A program made the position numbers and the translations under genes. A DNA stretch of 64,000 nt, taken from Hippasteria phrygiana. Its lineage: Eukaryota > Echinodermata > Asteroidea > Valvatida > Goniasteridae. The DNA is taken from contig JAZGUH010000620.1 of assembly GCA_037893225.1 (NCBI GenBank), forward strand, positions 186,001 to 250,000. Direction: 5' to 3'. This document shows positions 43,039 through 56,010 of this stretch, piece after piece (position 1 is the stretch's first letter; the number at the start of each line of letters is the position of its first letter). The notes below the pieces were generated by a model. The model ran no database searches. It had not been told where the DNA came from and was given only the letters and a program-made list of their open reading frames with translations.

Positions 43039-45123
43039 TCATACCCCAGGGAATTTGACAGGCATGGAGCAATAAATAGAAGGTAATATGCACACAGATG
43101 TTGGCCGGAAAGAAAATATACATTGCGAGGTTTGAATTTTCTCCACAAGTTTTAACTCTAAGAAGCCGCCGATAATTGCAACATGTAGCGCCAGATCTAA
43201 GCTATCCATACATGTCAAAATTACTGAATTTGGTTGATATTTCATGCAATTATGAATGAGTAAAGCAAGTCCATACCCCAGGGAATTTGACAGGCATGGA
43301 GCAATAAATAAGAGGTAATCTGCACACAGATGGTGGCCGGGAAGAAAATAAACATTGCGAGGTTTGAATTTTCTCCACAAGTGTTAACTCTAAGAAGCCG
43401 CCGATAATTGCAACATGTAGCGCCAGATCTAAGCTATCCATACATGTCAAAATTACTGAATTTGGTTGATATTTCATGCAATTATGAATGAGTAAAGCAA
43501 GTCCATACCCCAGGGAATTTGACAGGCATGGAGCAATAAATAAGAGGTAATCTGCACACAGATGGTGGCCGGGAAGAAAATAAACATTGCGAGGTTTGAA
43601 TTTTCTCCACAAGTGTTAACTCTAAGAAGCCGCCGATAATTGCAACATGTAGCGCCAGATCTAAGCTATCCATACATGTCAAAATTACTGAATTTGGTTG
43701 ATATTTCATGCAATTATGAATGAGTAAAGCAAGTCCATACCCCAGGGAATTTGACATGCATGGAGCAATAAATAGACGGTAATATGCACACAGATGGTGG
43801 CCTGAAAGAAAATAAACATTGCGAGGTTTGAATTTTCTCCACAAGTTTTAACTCTAAGAAGCCGCCGATAATTGCAACATGTAGCGCCAGATCTAAGCTA
43901 TCCATACATGTCAAAATTACTGAATTTGGTTGATATTTCATGCAATTATGAATGAGTAAAGCAAGTCATACCCCAGGGAATTTGACAGGCATGGAGCAAT
44001 AAATAGAAGGTAATATGCACACAGATGTTGGCCGGAAAGAAAATAAACATTGCGAGGTTTGAATTTTCTCCACAAGTTTTAACTCTAAGAAGCCGCCGAT
44101 AATTGCAACATGTAGCGCCAGATCTAAGCTATCCATACATGTCAAAATTACTGAATTTGGTTGATATTTCATGCAATTATGAATGAGTAAAGCAAGTCCA
44201 TACCCCAGGGAATTTGACATGCATGGAGCAATAAATAGACGGTAACATGTACACAGATGTTGGCCGGGAAGAAAATAAACATTGCGAGGTTTGAATTTTC
44301 TCCACAAGTGTTAACTCTAAGAAGCCGCCGATAATTGCAACATGTAGCGCCAGATCTAAGCTATCCATACATGTCAAAATTACTGAATTTGGTTGATATT
44401 TCATGCAATTATGAATGAGTAAAGCAAGTCATACCCCAGGGAATTTGACAGGCATGGAGCAATAAATAGAAGGTAATATGCACACAGATGTTGGCCGGAA
44501 AGAAAATATACATTGCGAGGTTTGAATTTTCTCCACAAGTTTTAACTCTAAGAAGCCGCCGATAATTGCAACATGTAGCGCCAGATCTAAGCTATCCATA
44601 CATGTCAAAATTACTGAATTTGGTTGATATTTCATGCAATTATGAATGAGTAAAGCAAGTCCATACCCCAGGGAATTTGACAGGCATGGAGCAATAAATA
44701 AGAGGTAATCTGCACACAGATGGTGGCCGGGAAGAAAATAAACATTGCGAGGTTTGAATTTTCTCCACAAGTGTTAACTCTAAGAAGCCGCCGATAATTG
44801 CAACATGTAGCGCCAGATCTAAGCTATCCATACATGTCAAAATTACTGAATTTGGTTGATATTTCATGCAATTATGAATGAGTAAAGCAAGTCCATACCC
44901 CAGGGAATTTGACATGCATGGAGCAATAAATAGACGGTAATATGCACACAGATGGTGGCCTGAAAGAAAATAAACATTGCGAGGTTTGAATTTTCTCCAC
45001 AAGTTTTAACTCTAAGAAGCCGCCGATAATTGCAACATGTAGCGCCAGATCTAAGCTATCCATACATGTCAAAATTACTGAATTTGGTTGATATTTCATG
45101 CAATTATGAATGAGTAAAGCAAG
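41881..45123. repeat. 5-mer repeat (1158 bp) with a 6-mer copy in the middle
   Basis: Equivalent gamma monomers (aatatacattg) start at 41881, 43039 and 44429, spaced 5 and 6 monomers. The 6-mer contains two identical beta monomers in a row, around 43250 and 43482. All copies share the delta monomer with gatggtggcctgaaag (about 42412, 43802, 44961). The extra beta is best explained by a one-monomer unequal exchange. Confidence 0.8.
43250..43713. repeat. Duplicated beta monomer
   Basis: Two copies 232 bp apart, both with taagaggtaatctgcac and gatggtggccggg, look identical by eye. Neighbouring 5-mer units at 42092 and 44640 have a single beta at this place. Confidence 0.8.
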
Positions 45124-48100
45124 TCATACCCCAGGGAATTTGACAGGCATGGAGCAATAAATAGAAGGTAATATGCACACAGATGTTGGCCGGAAAGAAA
45201 ATAAACATTGCGAGGTTTGAATTTTCTCCACAAGTTTTAACTCTAAGAAGCCGCCGATAATTGCAACATGTAGCGCCAGATCTAAGCTATCCATACATGT
45301 CAAAATTACTGAATTTGGTTGATATTTCATGCAATTATGAATGAGTAAAGCAAGTCCATACCCCAGGGAATTTGACATGCATGGAGCAATAAATAGACGG
45401 TAACATGTACACAGATGTTGGCCGGGAAGAAAATAAACATTGCGAGGTTTGAATTTTCTCCACAAGTGTTAACTCTAAGAAGCCGCCGATAATTGCAACA
45501 TGTAGCGCCAGATCTAAGCTATCCATACATGTCAAAATTACTGAATTTGGTTGATATTTCATGCAATTATGAATGAGTAAAGCAAGTCCATACCCCAGGG
45601 AATTTGACATGCATGGAGCAATAAATAGACGGTAACATGTACACAGATGTTGGCCGGAAAGAAAATAAACATTGCGAGGTTTGAATTTTCTCCACAAGTT
45701 TTAACTCTAAGAAGCCGCCGATAATTGCAACATGTAGCGCCAGATCTAAGCTATCCATACATGTCAAAATCACTGAATTTGGTTGATATTTCATGCAATT
45801 ATGAATGAGTAAAGCTAGTCCATACCCCAGGGAATTTGACAGGCATGGAGCAATAAATAAAAGGTAATCTGCACACAGATGGTGGCCGGAAAGAAAATAA
45901 ACATTGCGAGGTTTGAATTTTCTCCACAAGTTTTAACTCTAAGAAGCCGCCGATAATTGCAACATGTAGCGCCAGATCTAAGCTATCCATACATGTCAAA
46001 ATTACTGAATTTGGTTGATATTTCATGCAATTATGAATGAGTAAAGCAAGTCCATATCCCAGGGAATTTGACATGCATGGAGCAATAAATAGACGGTAAT
46101 ATGCACACAGATGTTGGCCGGAAAGAAAATAAACATTGCGAGGTTTGAATTTTCTCCACAAGTGTTAACTCTAAGAAGCCGCCGATAATTGCAACATGTA
46201 GCGCCAGATCTAAGCTATCCATACATCTCAAAATTACTGAATTTGGTTGATATTTCATGCAATTATGAATGAGTAAAGCAAGTCATACCCCAGGGAATTT
46301 GACAGGCATGGAGCAATAAATAGAAGGTAATATGCACACAGATGTTGGCCGGAAAGAAAATAAACATTGCGAGGTTTGAATTTTCTCCACAAGTTTTAAC
46401 TCTAAGAAGCCGCCGATAATTGCAACATGTAGCGCCAGATCTAAGCTATCCATACATGTCAAAATTACTGAATTTGGTTGATATTTCATGCAATTATGAA
46501 TGAGTAAAGCAAGTCCATACCCCAGGGAATTTGACAGGCATGGAGCAATAAATAAGAGGTAATCTGCACACAGATGGTGGCCGGGAAGAAAATAAACATT
46601 GCGAGGTTTGAATTTTCTCCACAAGTGTTAACTCTAAGAAGCCGCCGATAATTGCAACATGTAGCGCCAGATCTAAGCTATCCATACATGTCAAAATTAC
46701 TGAATTTGGTTGATATTTCATGCAATTATGAATGAGTAAAGCAAGTCCATACCCCAGGGAATTTGACAGGCATGGAGCAATAAATAGACGGTAATATGCA
46801 CACAGATGTTGGCCGGAAAGAAAATAAACATTGCGAGGTTTGAATTTTCTCCACAAGTTTTAACTCTAAGAAGCCGCCGATAATTGCAACATGTAGCGCC
46901 AGATCTAAGCTATCCATACATGTCAAAATTACTGAATTTGGTTGATATTTCATGCAATTATGAATGAGTAAAGCAAGTCCATACCCCAGGGAATTTGACA
47001 TGCATGGAGCAATAAATAGACGGTAATATGCACACAGATGTTGGCCGGAAAGAAAATAAACATTGCGAGGTTTGAATTTTCTCCACAAGTTTTAACTCTA
47101 AGAAGCCGCCGATAATTGCAACATGTAGCGCCAGATCTAAGCTATCCATACATGTCAAAATTACTGAATTTGGTTGATATTTCATGCAATTATGAATGAG
47201 TAAAGCAAGTCATACCCCAGGGAATTTGACATGCATGGAGCAATCAATAGAAGGTAATATGCACACAGATGTTGGCCGGAAAGAAAATAAACATTGCGAG
47301 GTTTGAATTTTCTCCACAAGTTTTAACTCTAAGAAGCCGCCGATAATTGCAACATGTAGCGCCAGATCTAAGCTATCCGTACATGTCAAAATTACTGAAT
47401 TTGATTGATATTTCATGCAATTATGAATGAGTAAAGCAAGTCCATACCCCAGGGAATTTGACATGCACGGAGCAATAAATAGACGGTAACATGTACACAG
47501 ATGTTGGCCGGAAAGAAAATAAACATTGCGAGGTTTGAATTTTCTCCACAAGTTTTAACTCTAAGAAGCCGCCGATAATTGCAACATGTAGCGCCAGATC
47601 TAAGCTATCCATACATGTCAAACTTACTGAATTTGGTTGATATTTCATGCAATTATGAATGAGTAAAGCAAGTCCATACCCCAGGGAATTTGACATGCAT
47701 GGAGCAATAAATAGACGGTAACATGTACACAGATGTTGGCCGGAAAGAAAATAAACATTGCGAGGTTTGAATTTTCTCCACAAGTTTTAACTCTAAGAAG
47801 CCGCCGATAATTGCAACATGTAGCGCCAGATCTAAGCTATCCATACATGTCAAAATTACTGAATTTGGTTGATATTTCATGCAATTATGAATGAGTAAAG
47901 CAAGTCATACCCCAGGGAATTTGACAGGCATGGAGCAATAAATAGAAGGTAATATGCACACAGATGTTGGCCGGAAAGAAAATAAACATTGCGAGGTTTG
48001 AATTTTCTCCACAAGTTTTAACTCTAAGAAGCCGCCGATAATTGCAACATGTAGCGCCAGATCTAAGCTATCCATACATGTCAAAATTACTGAATTTGGT

Positions 48101-50220
48101 TGATATTTCATGCAATTATGAATGAGTAAAGCAAGTCCATACCCAGGGAATTTGACATGCATGGAGCAATAAATAGACGGTAACATGTACACAGATGTTG
48201 GCCGGAAAGAAAATAAACATTGCGAGGTTTGAATTTTCTCCACAAGTTTTAACTCTAAGAAGCCGCCGATAATTGCAACATGTAGCGCCAGATCTAAGCT
48301 ATCCATACATGTCAAAATTACTGAATTTGGTTGATATTTCATGCAATTATGAATGAGTAAAGCTAGTCCATACCCCAGGGAATTTGACAGGCATGGAGCA
48401 ATAAATAAAAGGTAATCTGCACACAGATGGTGGCCGGAAAGAAAATAAACATTGCGAGGTTTGAATTTTCTCCACAAGTTTTAACTCTAAGAAGCCGCCG
48501 ATAATTGCAACATGTAGCGCCAGATCTAAGCTATCCATACATGTCAAAATTACTGAATTTGGTTGATATTTCATGCAATTATGAATGAGTAAAGCAAGTC
48601 ATACCCCAGGGAATTTGACAGGCATGGAGCAATAAATAGAAGGTAATATGCACACAGATGTTGGCCGGAAAGAAAATATACATTGCGAGGTTTGAATTTT
48701 CTCCACAAGTTTTAACTCTAAGAAGCCGCCGATAATTGCAACATGTAGCGCCAGATCTAAGCTATCCATACATGTCAAAATTACTGAATTTGGTTGATAT
48801 TTCATGCAATTATGAATGAGTAAAGCAAGTCCATACCCCAGAGAATTTGACATGCATGGAGCAATAAATAGACGGTAACATGTACACAGATGTTGGCCGG
48901 AAAGAAAATAAACATTGCGAGGTTTGAATTTTCTCCACAAGTTTTAACTCTAAGAAGCCGCCGATAATTGCAACATGTAGCGCCAGATCTAAGCTATCCA
49001 TACATGTCAAAATTACTGAATTTGGTTGATATTTCATGCAATTATGAATGAGTAAAGCTAGTCCATACCCCAGGGAATTTGACAGGCATGGAGCAATAAA
49101 TAAAAGGTAATCTGCACACAGATGGTGGCCGGAAAGAAAATAAACATTGCGAGGTTTGAATTTTCTCCACAAGTTTTAACTCTAAGAAGCCGCCGATAAT
49201 TGCAACATGTAGCGCCAGATCTAAGCTATCCATACATGTCAAAATTACTGAATTTGGTTGATATTTCATGCAATTATGAATGAGTAAAGCAAGTCATACC
49301 CCAGGGAATTTGACAGGCATGGAGCAATAAATAGAAGGTAATATGCACACAGATGTTGGCCGGAAAGAAAATATACATTGCGAGGTTTGAATTTTCTCCA
49401 CAAGTTTTAACTCTAAGAAGCCGCCGATAATTGCAACATGTAGCGCCAGATCTAAGCTATCCATACATGTCAAAATTACTGAATTTGGTTGATATTTCAT
49501 GCAATTATGAATGAGTAAAGCAAGTCCATACCCCAGGGAATTTGACAGGCATGGAGCAATAAATAAGAGGTAATCTGCACACAGATGGTGGCCGGGAAGA
49601 AAATAAACATTGCGAGGTTTGAATTTTCTCCACAAGTGTTAACTCTAAGAAGCCGCCGATAATTGCAACATGTAGCGCCAGATCTAAGCTATCCATACAT
49701 GTCAAAATTACTGAATTTGGTTGATATTTCATGCAATTATGAATGAGTAAAGCAAGTCCATACCCCAGGGAATTTGACAGGCATGGAGCAATAAATAGAC
49801 GGTAATATGCACACAGATGTTGGCCGGAAAGAAAATAAACATTGCGAGGTTTGAATTTTCTCCACAAGTTTTAACTCTAAGAAGCCGCCGATAATTGCAA
49901 CATGTAGCGCCAGATCTAAGCTATCCATACATGTCAAAATTACTGAATTTGGTTGATATTTCATGCAATTATGAATGAGTAAAGCAAGTCCATACCCCAG
50001 GGAATTTGACATGCATGGAGCAATAAATAGACGGTAATATGCACACAGATGTTGGCCGGAAAGAAAATAAACATTGCGAGGTTTGAATTTTCTCCACAAG
50101 TTTTAACTCTAAGAAGCCGCCGATAATTGCAACATGTAGCGCCAGATCTAAGCTATCCATACATGTCAAAATTACTGAATTTGGTTGATATTTCATGCAA
50201 TTATGAATGAGTAAAGCAAG
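45124..50220. repeat. Distant copy of 24.5-32 kb material
   Basis: Monomers at 45124-46282 match those 20,618 bp upstream, including the private atacatctc change at 46227 (25609 upstream). From 46031 to about 47900 the match is to sequence 17,374 bp upstream. From 48599 to about 49290 it is to sequence 17,142 bp upstream, one monomer less. The stretch is therefore a mosaic copy of the earlier region with whole-monomer losses, and it carries its own tacccagg monomer at 48141. Confidence 0.7.
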
Positions 50221-51378
50221 TCATACCCCAGGGAATTTGACATGCATGGAGCAATCAATAGAAGGTAATATGCACACAGATGTTGGCCGGAAAGAAAATA
50301 AACATTGCGAGGTTTGAATTTTCTCCACAAGTTTTAACTCTAAGAAGCCGCCGATAATTGCAACATGTAGCGCCAGATCTAAGCTATCCGTACATGTCAA
50401 AATTACTGAATTTGATTGATATTTCATGCAATTATGAATGAGTAAAGCAAGTCCATACCCCAGGGAATTTGACATGCACGGAGCAATAAATAGACGGTAA
50501 CATGTACACAGATGTTGGCCGGAAAGAAAATAAACATTGCGAGGTTTGAATTTTCTCCACAAGTTTTAACTCTAAGAAGCCGCCGATAATTGCAACATGT
50601 AGCGCCAGATCTAAGCTATCCATACATGTCAAACTTACTGAATTTGGTTGATATTTCATGCAATTATGAATGAGTAAAGCAAGTCCATACCCCAGGGAAT
50701 TTGACATGCATGGAGCAATAAATAGACGGTAACATGTACACAGATGTTGGCCGGAAAGAAAATAAACATTGCGAGGTTTGAATTTTCTCCACAAGTTTTA
50801 ACTCTAAGAAGCCGCCGATAATTGCAACATGTAGCGCCAGATCTAAGCTATCCATACATGTCAAAATTACTGAATTTGGTTGATATTTCATGCAATTATG
50901 AATGAGTAAAGCAAGTCATACCCCAGGGAATTTGACAGGCATGGAGCAATAAATAGAAGGTAATATCCACACAGATGTTGGCCGGAAAGAAAATAAACAT
51001 TGCGAGGTTTGAATTTTCTCCACAAGTGTTAACTCTAAGAAGCCGCCGATAATTGCAACATGTAGCGCCAGATCTAAGCTATCCATACATGTCAAAATTA
51101 CTGAATTTGGTTGATATTTCATGAAATTATGAATGAGTAAAGCAAGTCCATACCCCAGGGAATTTGACATGCACGGAGCAATAAATAAAAGGTAATCTGC
51201 ACACAGATGGTGGCCGGGAAGAAAATAAACATTGCGAGGTTCGAATTTTCTCCACAAGTTTTAACTCTAAGAAGCCGCCGATAATTGCAACATGTAGCGC
51301 CAGATCTAAGCTATCCATACATGTCAAAATTACTGAATTTGGTTGATATTTCATGCAATTATGAATGAGTAAAACAAG

Positions 51379-54300
51379 TCATACCCCAGGGAATTTGACA
51401 GGCATGGAGCAATAAATAGAAGGTAATATGCACACAGATGTTGGCCGGAAAGAAAATAAACATTGCGAGGTTTGAATTTTCTCCACAAGTTTTAACTCTA
51501 AGAAGCCGCCGATAATTGCAACATGTAGCGCCAGATCTAAGCTATCCATACATGTCAAAATTACTGAATTTGGTTGATATTTCATGCAATTATGAATGAG
51601 TAAAGCAAGTCCATACCCCAGGGAATTTGACAGGCATGGAGCAATAAATAAGAGGTAATCTGCACACAGATGGTGGCCGGGAAGAAAATAAACATTGCGA
51701 GGTTTGAATTTTCTCCACAAGTGTTAACTCTAAGAAGCCGCCGATAATTGCAACATGTAGCGCCAGATCTAAGCTATCCATACATGTCAAAATTACTGAA
51801 TTTGGTTGATATTTCATGCAATTATGAATGAGTAAAGCAAGTCATACCCCAGGGAATTTGACAGGCATGGAGCAATAAATAGAAGGTAATATGCACACAG
51901 ATGTTGGCCGGAAAGAAAATAAACATTGCGAGGTTTGAATTTTCTCCACAAGTTTTAACTCTAAGAAGCCGCCGATAATTGCAACATGTAGCGCCAGATC
52001 TAAGCTATCCATACATGTCAAAATTACTGAATTTGGTTGATATTTCATGAAATTATGAATGAGTAAAGCAAGTCCATACCCCAGGGAATTTGACAGGCAT
52101 GGAGCAATAAATAAAAGGTAATCTGCACACAGATGGTGGCCGGGAAGAAAATAAACATTGCGAGGTTTGAATTTTCTCCACAAGTATTAACTCTAAGAAG
52201 CCGCCGATAATTGTAACATGTAGCGCCAGATCTAAGCTATCCATACATGTCAAAATTACTGAATTTGGTTGATATTTCATGCAATTATGAATGAGTAAAG
52301 CAAGTCATACCCTAGGGAATTTGACAGGCATGGAGCAATAAATAGAAGGTAATATGCACACAGATGTTGGCCGGAAAGAAAATAAACATTGCGAGGTTTG
52401 AATTTTCTCCACAAGTTTTAACTCTAAGAAGCCGCCGATAATTGCAACATGTAGCGCCAGATCTAAGCTATCCATACATGTCAAAATTACTGAATTTGGT
52501 TGATATTTCATGAAATTATGAATCAGTAAAGCAAGTCCATACCCCAGGGAATTTGACAGGCATGGAGCAATAAATAAAAGGTAATCTGCACACAGATGGT
52601 GGCCGGGAAGAAAATAAACATTGCGAGGTTTGAATTTTCTCCACAAGTATTAACTCTAAGAAGCCGCCGATAATTGTAACATGTAGCGCCAGATCTAAGC
52701 TATCCGTACATGTCAAAATTACTGAATTTGGTTGATATTTCATGCAATTATGAATGAGTAAAGCAAGTCCATACCCCAGGGAATTTGACATGCACGGAGC
52801 AATAAATAGACGGTAAAATGTACACAGATGTTGGCCGGAAAGAAAATAAACATTGCGAGGTTTGAATTTTCTCCACAAGTTTTAACTCTAAGAAGCCGCC
52901 GATAATTGCAACATGTAGCGCCAGATCTAAGCTATCCATACATGTCAAAATTACTGAATTTGGTTGATATTGCATGCAATTATGAATGAGTAAAGCAAGT
53001 CATACCCCAGGGAATTTGACAGGCATGGAGCAATAAATAGAAGGTAATATGCACACAGATGTTGGCCGGAAAGAAAATAAACATTGCGAGGTTTGAATTT
53101 TCTCCACAAGTTTTAACTCTAAGAAGCCGCCGATAATTGCAACATGTAGCGCCAGATCTAAGCTATCCATACATGTCAAAATTACTGAATTTGGTTGATA
53201 TTTCATGCAATTATGAATGAGTAAAGCAAGTCCATACCCCAGGGAATTTGACAGGCATGGAGCAATAAATAGAAGGTAATATGCACACAGATGTTGGCCG
53301 GAAAGAAAATAAACATTGCGAGGTTTGAATTTTCTCCACAAGTTTTAACTCTAAGAAGCCGCCGATAATTGCAACATGTAGCGCCAGATCTAAGCTATCC
53401 ATACATGTCAAAATTACTGAATTTGGTTGATATTTCATGCAATTATGAATGAGTAAAGCAAGTCCATACCCCAGGGAATTTGACATGCACGGAGCAATAA
53501 ATAGACGGTAACATGTACACAGATGTTGGCCGGAAAGAAAATAAACATTGCGAGGTTTGAATTTTCTCCACAAGTTTTAACTCTAAGAAGCCGCCGATAA
53601 TTGCAACATGTAGCGCCAGATCTAAGCTATCCATACATGTCAAAATTACTGAATTTGGTTGATATTTCATGCAATTATGAATGAGTAAAACAAGTCATAC
53701 CCCAGGGAATTTGACAGGCATGGAGCAATAAATAGAAGGTAATATGCACACAGATGTTGGCCGGAAAGAAAATAAACATTGCGAGGTTTGAATTTTCTCC
53801 ACAAGTTTTAACTCTAAGAAGCCGCCGATAATTGCAACATGTAGCGCCAGATCTAAGCTATCCATACATGTCAAAATTACTGAATTTGGTTGATATTTCA
53901 TGCAATTATGAATGAGTAAAGCAAGTCCATACCCCAGGGAATTTGACAGGCATGGAGCAATAAATAAGAGGTAATCTGCACACAGATGGTGGCCGGGAAG
54001 AAAATAAACATTGCGAGGTTTGAATTTTCTCCACAAGTGTTAACTCTAAGAAGCCGCCGATAATTGCAACATGTAGCGCCAGATCTAAGCTATCCATACA
54101 TGTCAAAATTACTGAATTTGGTTGATATTTCATGCAATTATGAATGAGTAAAGCAAGTCATACCCCAGGGAATTTGACAGGCATGGAGCAATAAATAGAA
54201 GGTAATATGCACACAGATGTTGGCCGGAAAGAAAATAAACATTGCGAGGTTTGAATTTTCTCCACAAGTTTTAACTCTAAGAAGCCGCCGATAATTGCAA

Positions 54301-56010
54301 CATGTAGCGCCAGATCTAAGCTATCCATACATGTCAAAATTACTGAATTTGGTTGATATTTCATGAAATTATGAATGAGTAAAGCAAGTCCATACCCCAG
54401 GGAATTTGACAGGCATGGAGCAATAAATAAAAGGTAATCTGCACACAGATGGTGGCCGGGAAGAAAATAAACATTGCGAGGTTTGAATTTTCTCCACAAG
54501 TATTAACTCTAAGAAGCCGCCGATAATTGTAACATGTAGCGCCAGATCTAAGCTATCCATACATGTCAAAATTACTGAATTTGGTTGATATTTCATGCAA
54601 TTATGAATGAGTAAAGCAAGTCATACCCTAGGGAATTTGACAGGCATGGAGCAATAAATAGAAGGTAATATGCACACAGATGTTGGCCGGAAAGAAAATA
54701 AACATTGCGAGGTTTGAATTTTCTCCACAAGTTTTAACTCTAAGAAGCCGCCGATAATTGCAACATGTAGCGCCAGATCTAAGCTATCCATACATGTCAA
54801 AATTACTGAATTTGGTTGATATTTCATGAAATTATGAATCAGTAAAGCAAGTCCATACCCCAGGGAATTTGACAGGCATGGAGCAATAAATAAAAGGTAA
54901 TCTGCACACAGATGGTGGCCGGGAAGAAAATAAACATTGCGAGGTTTGAATTTTCTCCACAAGTATTAACTCTAAGAAGCCGCCGATAATTGTAACATGT
55001 AGCGCCAGATCTAAGCTATCCGTACATGTCAAAATTACTGAATTTGGTTGATATTTCATGCAATTATGAATGAGTAAAGCAAGTCCATACCCCAGGGAAT
55101 TTGACATGCACGGAGCAATAAATAGACGGTAACATGTACACAGATGTTGGCCGGAAAGAAAATAAACATTGCGAGGTTTGAATTTTCTCCACAAGTTTTA
55201 ACTCTAAGAAGCCGCCGATAATTGCAACATGTAGCGCCAGATCTAAGCTATCCATACATGTCAAAATTACTGAATTTGGTTGATATTTCATGCAATTATG
55301 AATGAGTAAAGCAAGTCATACCCCAGGGAATTTGACAGGCATGGAGCAATAAATAGAAGGTAATATGCACACAGATGTTGGCCGGAAAGAAAATAAACAT
55401 TGCGAGGTTTGAATTTTCTCCACAAGTTTTAACTCTAAGAAGCCGCCGATAATTGCAACATGTAGCGCCAGATCTAAGCTATCCATACATGTCAAAATTA
55501 CTGAATTTGGTTGATATTTCATGCAATTATGAATGAGTAAAGCAAGTCCATACCCCAGGGAATTTGACAGGCATGGAGCAATAAATAAAAGGTAATCTGC
55601 ACACAGATGGTGGCCGGGAAGAAAATAAACATTGCGAGGTTTGAATTTTCTCCACAAGTATTAACTCTAAGAAGCCGCCGATAATTGTAACATGTAGCGC
55701 CAGATCTAAGCTATCCGTACATGTCAAAATTACTGAATTTGGTTGATATTTCATGCAATTATGAATGAGTAAAGCAAGTCCATACCCCAGGGAATTTGAC
55801 ATGCACGGAGCAATAAATAGACGGTAACATGTACACAGATGTTGGCCGGAAAGAAAATAAACATTGCGAGGTTTGAATTTTCTCCACAAGTTTTAACTCT
55901 AAGAAGCCGCCGATAATTGCAACATGTAGCGCCAGATCTAAGCTATCCATACATGTCAAAATTACTGAATTTGGTTGATATTTCATGCAATTATGAATGA
56001 GTAAAGCAAG
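51379..56010. repeat. 10-mer repeat (2316 bp), two tandem copies
   Basis: Units 51379-53694 and 53695-56010 agree in family order over the first seven monomers. Differences there include gtaaaatgtac against gtaacatgtac (52816) and tattgcatgc against tatttcatgc (about 52971). The last trimer of each unit is different, so part of the unit was replaced. Confidence 0.75.

Larger units (their letters stand above)
11531..50915. repeat. Domain B: region of long higher-order repeats
   Basis: This is the largest stretch. It is marked by 16 gamma monomers with aatatacattg (first at 11611, last at 49374), by aaacttact monomers (14488 to about 50630), by epsilon gctagtcc monomers (the last near 49059; a few also occur in domain A) and by zeta monomers (the last near 50253). 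231-bp monomers are spaced mostly 2, 3, 4 or 5 units apart. Repeats of 5, 10, 11, 16 and 17 monomers lie next to each other or are separated by tens of kilobases. The left edge is soft. The right edge is sharper because epsilon, zeta and the aatatac marker all stop within about 1.5 kb. Confidence 0.6.
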
